A stretch of DNA of 64,000 bases from UBA10649 sp965227045 (GTDB taxonomy: Bacteria; Actinomycetota; Actinomycetes; S36-B12), in the NCBI GenBank assembly GCA_965227045.1, contig OZ245718.1:620001-684000 (forward strand), written 5' to 3'. The position numbers were made by a program, and so were the translations under genes. The notes beneath the pieces were generated by a model. The model was not told the DNA's origin. It saw only the letters and a program-made list of their open reading frames with translations, and ran no database searches. Shown here piece after piece: positions 20,621-28,971 of the stretch (position 1 is its first letter; every line of letters begins with the position of its first letter).

Positions 20621-20709
20621 TTCGACCTCCGAGATCACGCACGCACTGGTTCGTACGGTGCTAGGAGGCCAATCCTAGGGCGTAGCAAAGTCGAGGGCTC
20701 ACCGGACTT

Positions 20710-21261
20710 TCACCGGTCCAGCAGGTCCGGTGGAACCGTGTCGTCCATCTCCCACGTATCGGGCCACGGGGTGTGGCCCGCGAGGCGGAACAACCTGACC
20801 ATCCGCTGGCGCCGCAACTGACGGCAGGCCCTGACGGCGTCATTGAGGAAACGGCGCGACAGCTCGACCCGGCTGCATGCCGCATCGAGCTCGGCGAGCA
20901 TCGGAGGACCGTTCGTGGCGGCGTTCACCTCCTCGATGTCGTCGGAATCGAGCGCAGCGACGAGCGCGGCGGTGAGATCCGACTCGGCCAGCGCCCGATC
21001 GACATCCGAGCCATCGGTCGCCGTACGGGCCTCGTGGGCGGCCTCGGCCATGACGAGGCTCGCCGCGGGATCCAGCAGGCCGGATGAGGCGAGCTCGAGC
21101 GCGACCGATGAGCGGCGCAGCAGTTGCGCATCGAGGGCGAGACGGGCGAGGTCGATGCGACGGTGGAGGTGGTCCAGCCGACCTGCGGTCATGCTCAGGT
21201 AGAAGCCCGCGAGCAGGATGAACACCACCAACGCGACGCCGAGAATCATCCAGCCGCTCAT
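20710..21261 (-). CDS. LemA-like membrane-anchored protein of unknown function
   Basis: A 183-residue protein with one N-terminal helix (about residues 5-24, ILGVALVVFILLAGFYLSM). A mostly helical region follows, starting RLDHLHRRIDLARLALDAQL, which resembles the helical-bundle start of LemA proteins (a conserved Asn/Gln-rich segment there is not clear). There are no catalytic motifs. The ATG overlaps the pimA stop (ATGA), so it is translationally coupled to the PIM lipid genes. The LemA assignment is tentative. Confidence 0.7.
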   Translation of the reverse strand: MSGWMILGVALVVFILLAGFYLSMTAGRLDHLHRRIDLARLALDAQLLRRSSVALELASSGLLDPAASLVMAEAAHEARTATDGSDVDRALAESDLTAALVAALDSDDIEEVNAATNGPPMLAELDAACSRVELSRRFLNDAVRACRQLRRQRMVRLFRLAGHTPWPDTWEMDDTVPPDLLDR

Positions 21262-22445
21262 GAACCCTCGCTCTTGGCGGCGTCACCGCGCGGATTCAGC
21301 CTGCCCACGAGCTGACCGCGCAGGTCCTCCGTCACCTTCTCGCCTGGAGTACGCACACTGTCGTACACGGCGATGACGTCCTCGACCACTCGGTCCCAGT
21401 CGAAGCTGCGAACCCGGCGATCGGCGGCCTGCACGTACGCGGTTCGGAGGCTGTCGTCGGCCAGCAGGTCGATCAGGCCCTCTGCGAGAGCTGCGGAATT
21501 CTGGTTCGGGAAGAGGCGGCCGTACTTCCCGTCGTCAAGGACGCGACGGAACGCGGGCAGGTCCGATGCGAGAACGGCAGCTTGGGCTGCCATCGCTTCG
21601 ACCAGGACGATGCCGAACGACTCGCCTCCTGTGTGCGGGGCCACATAGATGTCGACCGATCGCAGGGCGCGGGTCTTGTCCTCGTCGCTGATGAAACCGA
21701 GGAATCGAACGTTGTCCCGCGCCGACTCGGGCACCTCATCGAGTTGATCGTCGATGTCACCAGGTCCCGCGACGAGAACCTGCAGGTCAGGCACCGCGGC
21801 GAGTACCTGAGGAAGTGCGTCGAGGAGCACGCCGAGCCCCTTGCGCGGCTCGTCCATGCGCCCGAGGAAGAGGACACTCGGCCGGTCGGGGTCGACGTCG
21901 GGCAGGCGTTCGACGTTGGCGAAGGCCGACACCCGGACCCCGTTCGGGATCAGCACTGCATCGCCTCCGACATGCGCAACCAGGGTGCGTCGCGCGTCCT
22001 CGCTCACCGCGATGCGCCCGCGGACCTTCTCCATGACGGTCTGCGCGAGGTAGTAGCCCGCAGCGAGGATTCTCGAGCGATCCTGAGAGGAGTGCCAGGT
22101 GGCGACGAGGGGGCCGCGCGACGACCAGAGCGTCAGCATCGACAGGCTCGGGGCCATCGGCTCGTGGACATGCACGATGTCGAACTCGCCCTCGCGGACC
22201 CAGTTGCGCACACGTCTGGTCGCTCGCACGCCGATGCTCAGTCGTGCGACGGAGCCGTTGTAGCGGATCGAGATGGGGCGGCCGCCGTCGACGACGTACG
22301 ACGGCAGGTTCTCCGGATTGATCACGGGGGCCAGGACGCTGACATCGTGGCCGTGGTCGCCGAGCACCAGCGCCAGGTCAGCCACATGCGAGCGGACCCC
22401 GCCGGGAAGATCCCACGCGTACGGGCACACCAACCCGATCTTCAT
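21258..22445 (-). CDS. pimA: GT4 mannosyltransferase, phosphatidyl-myo-inositol mannosyltransferase type (PimA)
   Basis: It transfers mannose from GDP-mannose to phosphatidylinositol on the cytoplasmic face, the first PIM step. It has 395 residues of the GT-B fold. The start MKIGLVCPYAWDLPGGVRSH is nearly diagnostic for PimA. The nucleotide-binding half has FLGRMDEPRKGLGVLLDAL and the acidic EX7E motif in GGESFGIVLVEAMA. It follows directly on the acyltransferase stop (CTAGATG), and pgsA lies just upstream, which supports the lipid substrate. A role in another inositol-lipid glycosylation is possible outside mycobacteria. Confidence 0.94.
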   Translation of the reverse strand: MKIGLVCPYAWDLPGGVRSHVADLALVLGDHGHDVSVLAPVINPENLPSYVVDGGRPISIRYNGSVARLSIGVRATRRVRNWVREGEFDIVHVHEPMAPSLSMLTLWSSRGPLVATWHSSQDRSRILAAGYYLAQTVMEKVRGRIAVSEDARRTLVAHVGGDAVLIPNGVRVSAFANVERLPDVDPDRPSVLFLGRMDEPRKGLGVLLDALPQVLAAVPDLQVLVAGPGDIDDQLDEVPESARDNVRFLGFISDEDKTRALRSVDIYVAPHTGGESFGIVLVEAMAAQAAVLASDLPAFRRVLDDGKYGRLFPNQNSAALAEGLIDLLADDSLRTAYVQAADRRVRSFDWDRVVEDVIAVYDSVRTPGEKVTEDLRGQLVGRLNPRGDAAKSEGS

Positions 22446-23375
22446 CTAGGCCTCGCGCCGTCGGTCGGGGTCGAGGTCCTCGAGCCACACCGGCTGCATC
22501 ATGTGCCAATCGACGCTATGGCCGAGCAGTCCTTCCGCGAATGCGTCGGCGACCTGCTGTGTCATCACTCGGATCTTCTGCGCTCGATCGCCGTCTGCTG
22601 GAACCGCGATCGGATCGTGGATGTAGCCCGTGCCTGCGTCATCCGCGTACCACAGCGTGACCGGTAGCAAGGTCGCGCCCGTCAGCATCGCCAGGACCGC
22701 AGGACCTGCGGGGAAAGACGCCGCGCTGCCGAAGAACTCGACCTCAACCCCGTTGCGGCTGATGTCTCGGTCGCCGAGCAACGGGACCAGCCGGCCCTCC
22801 TTGAGTCGGCGGGCGAGAATTCGCATCAGGTCTGGATCACCAAGCGGGACGATCTCCATGCCCAGTGACTCGCGGAACGCGAGAAACCGGTTGAAGAGTC
22901 CCTCCGGCTTGAGCCGCTCGGCGACAGTCGTGAGTTGTCCGTAGCGAGCGCAGGCCCACGCACCAGCGTGATCCCAGTTGCCGCCGTGGTTCAGCGCTAT
23001 GACCACGCCCTTGCCGTCGGCCATGGCGGCGTCGAGTAACTCGACTCGCTCGAGCCCGAACGTGTTCACCTTCTCGCGCGACCACGTGGGCAGGCGGAAG
23101 GCGTCGCACCAGTAGCGAAGGTAGCTGCGCATGCCCTCGCGGCTCAGCCGCGAGAGGCCGGCAGCGTCGAGGTCCGGGTGGATGCGCGCCTGATTGCGCT
23201 CGAACTGCACAATGCCGGCACCGCGACGTCGCCACAACAGGTCCGCACCCGCATCGAACGCCCGGTACGCCATGCGCTCGGGCAGCCACTTCACCAACTG
23301 CCACCCCGCGGCAAAGGCCCACTCGGTGACAGAGTCACCGACCGACGGCCGGCTTACGGGTTTCGCCTCACTCAT
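22446..23375 (-). CDS. Lysophospholipid-type acyltransferase, PIM acyltransferase-like (PatA)
   Basis: A 309-residue member of the LpxL/HtrB-like acyltransferase family. The catalytic HX4D motif is in ALNHGGNWDHAG near residue 110, followed by the TVAERLKPEGLFNRF segment. Later RDISRNGVEVEFFG and PAGPAVLAMLTGATLLPV match the acceptor-binding core. In mycobacteria the gene between pgsA and pimA acylates a mannose of PIM, and the same role is inferred here. The ATG at 23375 overlaps the pgsA stop by 8 nt. Confidence 0.92.
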   Translation of the reverse strand: MSEAKPVSRPSVGDSVTEWAFAAGWQLVKWLPERMAYRAFDAGADLLWRRRGAGIVQFERNQARIHPDLDAAGLSRLSREGMRSYLRYWCDAFRLPTWSREKVNTFGLERVELLDAAMADGKGVVIALNHGGNWDHAGAWACARYGQLTTVAERLKPEGLFNRFLAFRESLGMEIVPLGDPDLMRILARRLKEGRLVPLLGDRDISRNGVEVEFFGSAASFPAGPAVLAMLTGATLLPVTLWYADDAGTGYIHDPIAVPADGDRAQKIRVMTQQVADAFAEGLLGHSVDWHMMQPVWLEDLDPDRRREA

Positions 23376-23994
23376 GCGTGTCCGGCTGCGGGCGGACACG
23401 GAGCTGGCCGCGCACGGTGATGATGCGCTGGGCAATCGTCACGATGCCCAGGGCTCCGATGAGCCACAGGGCGGCGGGCAGGACATAGGGAACGCCGAAT
23501 CCGGCGAGCAGGACTGCCACTCCGGCGATGATCAGGCGCTCGGCGCGCTCGGCGACGCCCACGTTCGCTGTCGCGCCGACGGCCTCGGCCCTGGCCTTCG
23601 CATAGGACGTAACCTGACCGGTCACCAGCGCAAGAGTCGCGGCAGCGGTCAACCACGGCTGATCGTTGAACGCGCCGTACAGGGCCAGGCCGCCAAAGAT
23701 CGCACCGTCGCCGATCCGATCCAGGGTCGCGTCGAGGAAATTGCCCCAGGGCCCGGATGTTCCTGAGAGGCGCGCCATCGTGCCGTCGAGAAGGTCGCTG
23801 AACGCCAGCACGAGGATGATCAGCACCGCGGGAATGAACCAGCCTCGCGGTAGGCAGACGAGGGCAACCGCGACGACCGCGGCGGTGCCGAATACCGTCA
23901 CAGCATCCGGCGAGACTCGAAGTCGGAGCATCAGCCGGGCGGTCGGCTCGATTACCACGCTCATCACGCGCCGAGCGGCGGGGTTGTTGAGCAC
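23368..23994 (-). CDS. pgsA1: CDP-alcohol phosphatidyltransferase, phosphatidylinositol phosphate synthase type (PgsA1)
   Basis: An integral membrane enzyme joining CDP-diacylglycerol to an inositol phosphate, providing the PI core for PimA. It has about 208 residues and five to six helices. The family motif is complete: DLLDGTMAR, then GNFLDATLD, giving D-x2-D-G-x2-A-R-x8-G-x3-D-x3-D. The lysine/arginine segment SYAKARAEA and ERAERLII match actinobacterial PIP synthases. The GTG at 23994 gives the family's usual N-terminus; starts at 23967 or 23964 are alternatives. Longer extensions run into the divergent fusA2 promoter. Confidence 0.92.
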   Translation of the reverse strand: MLNNPAARRVMSVVIEPTARLMLRLRVSPDAVTVFGTAAVVAVALVCLPRGWFIPAVLIILVLAFSDLLDGTMARLSGTSGPWGNFLDATLDRIGDGAIFGGLALYGAFNDQPWLTAAATLALVTGQVTSYAKARAEAVGATANVGVAERAERLIIAGVAVLLAGFGVPYVLPAALWLIGALGIVTIAQRIITVRGQLRVRPQPDTHE

Positions 23995-24079
23995 GGACCA
24001 GATCGTATCGGTCAGCAGTTCGGGTTGCCTCGACCAATGCGCAGGGTGGAGGCTAAACGGAATAGGGCAGGAGCAGCAC

Positions 24080-26224
24080 ATGGTCGACACGCGGTCGGAC
24101 AGGAAGCCAGGGGTCGCCCCCGAGGCGGCCTCGCCCGCGCAGTTCCGCAACGTGGTTCTCGTCGGGCCAGCGGGCTCGGGCAAGACCTCGTTGCTGGACT
24201 CGCTGCTGCACGCTGCTGGCGCCACTCATCGACGAGGCTCGGTGGCCGAGGGCACGAGCAATGTCGACACCGATGCCGCGGCTGTGCGCCAGAAGCGCTC
24301 CGTGGGTCTGTCCGTCGCGACCGTTGCGTGGAAGGACACGCTGCTCACGTTCATCGACACCCCTGGCTACGCCGACTTCACTGGTGAACTTCGAGCCGGA
24401 CTGCGCGGGGCCGACGCTGCACTGTTCGTGGTCTCCGCCGTCGACGGTATCGATGCGGCGACCGCGCGCTTGTGGGACGAGTGCGAGGCGGTGTCCATGC
24501 CGCGCGCCATCGTCGTGACGAACCTCGACAAGGATCGCGCCGACTTCGACGAGACGGTGGCAGTATGCAAGCGAATCTTCGCGGGCGGTGGCGGCATTCT
24601 TCCGCTGTTCCTGCCGATGCATGCCGACGATGGTGTCGTCGCCGGCTTCATTGACCTACTCGACGACGAACTGTGGGACTGGAGCACTGGACGGCCGACG
24701 GTGCGAGCGCCTGAGGACCGGCACCTTGATCTCATCGAAGCCTCGCGAAGTGAGCTGATCGAGGGTGTCATCACCGAGTCCGAGGATGAGACGCTCATGG
24801 ATCGGTTTCTCGACGGGGAACTCATCGACACGGCGACGTTGACGCGAGATCTCGAGCGCGCGGTCGCACGTGCCCATTTCCACCCCGTGATGGGACACGC
24901 GGTCACCAGCGCGAACGTCGGATCCGAGCTCATCCTCGACCTGATCTCCCGCGCGTTCCCATCGCCGCTGGAGCACGCCCTCCCGCTGGTCACGACGACC
25001 GATGGCTCGCCGATACAGCCGATCGAGGCCGACCCCGCGGGCGAACTGTGCGTCGAAGTGATCAAGACGACGAGCGATCCCTACGTGGGCAAGATCTCCG
25101 TCGTACGGGTCTTCTCGGGCACCCTGCGTGCCGAGGCAGTAGTCCATGTGTCCGGTCACTTCACCGATGGCACCGGACACGTCGACCATGACGTCGACGA
25201 GCGCATCGGGCACCTCTCGCGCATGCTCGGCAGCCAGCACACGGCAGTGGAGTCAGCGATCGCTGGAAGCATCGTGGCCGTGAGCAAGTTGTCACGGGCC
25301 GAGACAGGCGACACGCTCTCGTCGCCGCAGCGCGCTCTGCTCATGGAGCCCTGGCATATGCCCCTTCCGCTCCTCCCCGTTGCCATCAATGCGCGGAGCG
25401 CTGGCGATGAGGACAAGCTCGGCAGCGCTCTGGGCCGCGTTGCTGCAGAGGATCCGACGCTGCGCGTTGAGCATCCCGAGGAGACCGGTCAGATCGTGCT
25501 GTGGACCCTGGGTGAAGCGCATGCGGACCTCGTCATCGACCGCATCCGCACGAGATACGGCGTGGAGGTCGATCGGGCGGCAGTCCGTGCGTCCTTCCGC
25601 GAGACATTCGCCAGCACTGCGTCGGGCACCGGACGTCTGGTCAAGCAGTCGGGCGGACACGGCCAGTATGCGGTCGTCGACATCACGGTCGAACCGCGTG
25701 AGTCCGGCGCGGGATTCGAATTCGTCGACAAGGTGGTCGGCGGCGCAGTTCCGAGGTCGTACATCCCGTCGGTGGAGAAGGGGATCAGGCAGCAGATGGC
25801 GAACGGCCTGCATGCTGGCTTTCCCGTCGTGGACATCCGCGTGACTCTCATCGACGGCAAGTCGCACAGTGTCGACTCGTCGGACATGGCCTTCCAGACT
25901 GCCGGAGCCCTCGCGTTGAAGGACGCTGCGACGAAGAGCGAGATCACGCTCCTCGAGCCAGTCGCGCGGCTCATGGTCGACGTTCCCGACGACCATGTCG
26001 GGGCCGTGATCGCCGACGTAGCCACCCGACGCGGTCACGTCACCGGGACCACGACGCTGCCCGGCGGGCGGTCACAGGTGGTCGCGTCGGTTCCGGAGGC
26101 GGAGATCTCCCGGTACGCGATCGACATCAGGAGCATCACGCACGGCACCGGCGACTTCACCAGGGAGCCTGCTGGCTACGCGGTGGTGCCTCCCAGCCTG
26201 GCGAAGCGACTGACCGAGGCCTAG
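24080..26224 (+). CDS. fusA2: EF-G-like GTPase (FusA2/EF-G2 type)
   Basis: An elongation factor G paralogue of 714 residues with GTPase, domain II, III, IV and V regions. The P-loop GPAGSGKT (29-36) and DTPGYADF (93-100) are intact. The G4 motif, NKMD in true EF-G, reads TNLD (147-150). Domain IV carries SGGHGQYAVVDI and domain V ends with GRSQVVASVP. FusA2-type proteins lack proven translocase function. The ATG at 24080 has GGAG upstream; a longer open frame reaches back over pgsA. It is read rightward inside an otherwise leftward operon. Its stop and that of the HIT gene share one CTAG. Confidence 0.94.
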   Translation: MVDTRSDRKPGVAPEAASPAQFRNVVLVGPAGSGKTSLLDSLLHAAGATHRRGSVAEGTSNVDTDAAAVRQKRSVGLSVATVAWKDTLLTFIDTPGYADFTGELRAGLRGADAALFVVSAVDGIDAATARLWDECEAVSMPRAIVVTNLDKDRADFDETVAVCKRIFAGGGGILPLFLPMHADDGVVAGFIDLLDDELWDWSTGRPTVRAPEDRHLDLIEASRSELIEGVITESEDETLMDRFLDGELIDTATLTRDLERAVARAHFHPVMGHAVTSANVGSELILDLISRAFPSPLEHALPLVTTTDGSPIQPIEADPAGELCVEVIKTTSDPYVGKISVVRVFSGTLRAEAVVHVSGHFTDGTGHVDHDVDERIGHLSRMLGSQHTAVESAIAGSIVAVSKLSRAETGDTLSSPQRALLMEPWHMPLPLLPVAINARSAGDEDKLGSALGRVAAEDPTLRVEHPEETGQIVLWTLGEAHADLVIDRIRTRYGVEVDRAAVRASFRETFASTASGTGRLVKQSGGHGQYAVVDITVEPRESGAGFEFVDKVVGGAVPRSYIPSVEKGIRQQMANGLHAGFPVVDIRVTLIDGKSHSVDSSDMAFQTAGALALKDAATKSEITLLEPVARLMVDVPDDHVGAVIADVATRRGHVTGTTTLPGGRSQVVASVPEAEISRYAIDIRSITHGTGDFTREPAGYAVVPPSLAKRLTEA

Positions 26225-26736
26225 GAGCCGGGAGCCCAGGCCTGCGCCAGCAGCGCGCGGGTGTCCTCGAGCAGCTGCGGGATGACCTTGGTCGCACCGA
26301 CGATCGGCATGAAGTTGGTATCGCCGCCCCACCGCGGAACCACGTGCTGATGCAGGTGTGCGGCAATGCCCGCCCCGGAGACCGAGCCCTGGTTCATGCC
26401 GATGTTGAATCCGTGCGCGCCCGAAACTTCGCGCAGCACGACCATCGCCCGCTGCGTGAGCGCGCCGAGCTCGGCAACCTCATCCGTCGACAGGTCGGGG
26501 TAGTCGGCCACGTGTCGATAAGGGCAGACCATCAGGTGGCCGGCGTTGTACGGATACAGGTTCAGTACCGCGTAGACGTGCTCGCCCCTCGCGACCACCA
26601 AGCCCTCGTCAATGGGCATCCCCGGTGCGCGGCAGAACGGGCATCCGTCTCCCGCCTCTGCGCTGACGGGCTTGCCCTCGCCACGCAGGTAGACCATGCG
26701 ATGAGGGGTGTACAGCCGCTCCCAGGCGTCGGTCAC
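26221..26736 (-). CDS. HIT-family nucleotide hydrolase/transferase
   Basis: A 171-residue protein of the histidine-triad superfamily. The catalytic triad motif is HLHQHVVPRW near residue 125, and the preceding NIGMNQGSVSGAGIAAH segment is typical. The CPFC pair near residue 28 suggests a structural zinc site, as in AP4A phosphorylase-like members. GTG 26736 lies 1 nt after the thrS stop, giving translational coupling. The HIT gene occupies this position between thrS and pgsA in mycobacteria too. The physiological substrate is probably a dinucleoside polyphosphate, by inference. Confidence 0.92.
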   Translation of the reverse strand: MTDAWERLYTPHRMVYLRGEGKPVSAEAGDGCPFCRAPGMPIDEGLVVARGEHVYAVLNLYPYNAGHLMVCPYRHVADYPDLSTDEVAELGALTQRAMVVLREVSGAHGFNIGMNQGSVSGAGIAAHLHQHVVPRWGGDTNFMPIVGATKVIPQLLEDTRALLAQAWAPGS

Positions 26737-26737
26737 G

Positions 26738-28678
26738 TCAGACCTGCACGCGGGACTCGATTGCGGACGCGATCTCGTTGATCGCATCGTCAATCGATAC
26801 GCCGTTCTTCTGCTCGCCATCGCGATACCTGAACGAGACGGCTCCTGCGGCAACATCGTCGTCACCGGCGATGAGCATGAACGGGACCTTGGATTTCTGC
26901 GCGGTCCGGATCTTCTTCTGCATCCGGTCGTCCGCAGTGTCGACCTCGACGCGGACGCCAGCGGCGCGCAGTCTGGCGGCGACCGCGGCGAGATAGTCGT
27001 TGTGCGCCTCGGTGACTGGAATGCAGATGACCTGAACAGGCGCTAGCCATGGCGGGAACGCACCGGCGTAATGCTCGAGGAGAACGGCGAAGAAGCGTTC
27101 AATCGAGCCGAACAGCGCGCGGTGGATCATCACCGGCCGCTTGCGCGTGCCATCCGACGACTGGTACTCGAGGTTGAACCGCTGCGGAGTCTGGAAGTCG
27201 ACCTGAATCGTCGACATCTGCCACGTGCGTCCGATCGCGTCCTTCGCCTGCACCGAGATCTTCGGTCCGTAGAACGCGGCTCCACCCTCGTCGAGCACCA
27301 GTTCGAGGTTCTGCTTCTCAGCGGACAGGCGCAGTTCTTCGGTCGCGCGCGCCCACTCCTCCTCGGTGCCCACGGACTTGTCGGGATTGCGAGTGGACAG
27401 CTCGAGGTAGAAGTCCTCGAGACCGTAGTCACGCAGCAGGTTCAGCACGAAGGTCAGCAGGCTGTCGAGCTCCTCGGGCATCTGCTCGTCGGTGCAGAAG
27501 ATGTGCGCGTCGTCCTGGGTGAAACCGCGCGCCCGGGTGAGGCCTTGGACGACGCCGGACTTCTCGTAGCGGTAGACGGTGCCGAACTCGAACAGCCGCA
27601 GCGGGAGCTCGCGGTACGACCGACCCCTCGCGTCGAAGATCAGGCTGTGCATCGGGCAGTTCATGGGCTTCAGGTAGTAGTCGACGCCCTGCTTGCGAAC
27701 CACGCCCTCGTCATCGATCTCCGCGTCGAGGTGCATGGGCGGGTACATGCCCTCCGAGTACCAGTCAAGGTGACCGGACTGCTCGAACAGCGCTCCCTTG
27801 GTGATGTGCGGGGTGTTGACGAACTCGTAGCCGGCACGCTCGTGCTGTTGGCGCGAGTAGTCCTCCATCACCCGACGAACGACGCCGCCCTTGGGATGGA
27901 ACACGGCCAGTCCCGAGCCGATCTGCTCGGGAAAACTGAACAGGTCGAGCTCGGCACCGAGCCGGCGATGGTCGCGGCGCTCGGCTTCCTCCAGAAAGGT
28001 CAGGTGCGCGCGCAGCTCGTCCTTCGACGGCCACGCGGTGCCGTAGATGCGCTGCAGCTGTTCGTTCGCCTGGTCGCCGAGCCAGTATGCGGCGGCCGTG
28101 CGCATGAGCTTGAACGCGTTCTGGGGGATGTACCGGGTGTCGGGGACATGAGGACCGCGGCACAGGTCGCCCCAACGCCGCTCGCCTGTCTTGGGGTCGA
28201 CGTTGTCGTAGATGGTCAGTTCGGCGCCGCCGACCTCCATCACGTCGGCACCGCCCTCGCTGCCGATCAGCCGCAGCTTGTAGGGCTCGTCCGCGAGCTC
28301 GCGAAGCGCCTCGGCCTCGTCGACCGTGCGGCGGCTGAACTTCTGCCCCGCCTTGATGATGCCGACCATGGCCTTCTCGAGGGTCTCGAGGTCGGCCGGG
28401 GTGAAGGGGGTCTCCACGTCGAAGTCGTAGTAGAAGCCATCCTTGATGGGCGGCCCGATGCCGAGTTTCGCCTCCGGGAAGGTCTGCTGCACCGCCTGCG
28501 CGAGGACGTGGGCGGTGGAGTGGCGCAGGATCGACAGACCCTCAGGGGTGTCGACTCCGATCGGCTCGACCGCATCGGACTCCGACACGATCGTGGCCAG
28601 GTCACGGATCTCGCCGTTGATGCGTGCCGCGACGACGGACCGATCCGCTCCGAGTGCCTCTAGAGCGGTGGTGGTCAC
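26738..28678 (-). CDS. thrS: Threonyl-tRNA synthetase (ThrRS)
   Basis: A class II synthetase charging tRNA-Thr, about 646 residues. The N-terminal TGS domain (VVAARINGEIRDLATIV) is followed by the editing domain with HSTAHVLAQAVQ and the metal motif region. In the catalytic core the zinc ligand Cys is in MNCPMHSLIFD, with motif 2 FGTVYRYEKSGVVQGLTRARGFTQDD. Motif 3 is in the RALFGSIERFF segment. The anticodon domain begins near APVQVICIPV. Of two clustered GTGs, 28678 has the better spacing from AAGGGAG. Upstream on the same strand are a perfect hairpin and tRNA-Val. Confidence 0.98.
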   Translation of the reverse strand: MTTTALEALGADRSVVAARINGEIRDLATIVSESDAVEPIGVDTPEGLSILRHSTAHVLAQAVQQTFPEAKLGIGPPIKDGFYYDFDVETPFTPADLETLEKAMVGIIKAGQKFSRRTVDEAEALRELADEPYKLRLIGSEGGADVMEVGGAELTIYDNVDPKTGERRWGDLCRGPHVPDTRYIPQNAFKLMRTAAAYWLGDQANEQLQRIYGTAWPSKDELRAHLTFLEEAERRDHRRLGAELDLFSFPEQIGSGLAVFHPKGGVVRRVMEDYSRQQHERAGYEFVNTPHITKGALFEQSGHLDWYSEGMYPPMHLDAEIDDEGVVRKQGVDYYLKPMNCPMHSLIFDARGRSYRELPLRLFEFGTVYRYEKSGVVQGLTRARGFTQDDAHIFCTDEQMPEELDSLLTFVLNLLRDYGLEDFYLELSTRNPDKSVGTEEEWARATEELRLSAEKQNLELVLDEGGAAFYGPKISVQAKDAIGRTWQMSTIQVDFQTPQRFNLEYQSSDGTRKRPVMIHRALFGSIERFFAVLLEHYAGAFPPWLAPVQVICIPVTEAHNDYLAAVAARLRAAGVRVEVDTADDRMQKKIRTAQKSKVPFMLIAGDDDVAAGAVSFRYRDGEQKNGVSIDDAINEIASAIESRVQV

Positions 28679-28741
28679 GTGCACTCTCCCTTGTAACTCA
28701 CTTGCTCCTGTGTTCGGCGCTTCGCGCCTCGACACTCGCTC

Positions 28742-28781
28742 GTGGGTCGGGAGAGCGAGCGAACTCGCTCTCCCGACCCAC
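28742..28781 (-). terminator. Perfect 18-bp hairpin after tRNA-Val
   Basis: Arms 28742-28759 and 28764-28781 are perfectly complementary with a 4-nt loop. On the transcribed (minus) strand the loop is TTCG, a very stable tetraloop class. It starts 9 nt after the tRNA-Val 3' end and lies 63 bp upstream of the thrS start. A tRNA terminator is likely; it could also act in the thrS leader. Confidence 0.75.
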
Positions 28782-28790
28782 TCACTCGTG

Positions 28791-28862
<72 letters not shown>

Positions 28863-28971
28863 GAAGTCCCAGAACTTTATCGCAGGCCGCAAAGGTGTGG
28901 CGCGTGAGGCGCTCTTCGGGCGGGTACGTGGGTTACCGTCGAGTCCAACGTCAATTGAGGGGAAACGCGCC

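Noticed and set aside
27071..28663. 530-residue open frame on the plus strand
   Set aside because: It is antisense to thrS, whose synthetase motifs are unmistakable. The opposite frame is low-complexity Val/Leu/Arg.
28679..28790. Possible T-box or threonine riboswitch in the thrS leader
   Set aside because: The leader after tRNA-Val is only about 110 nt and lacks the T-box GGTGG-type sequence. The hairpin is better explained as the tRNA terminator.
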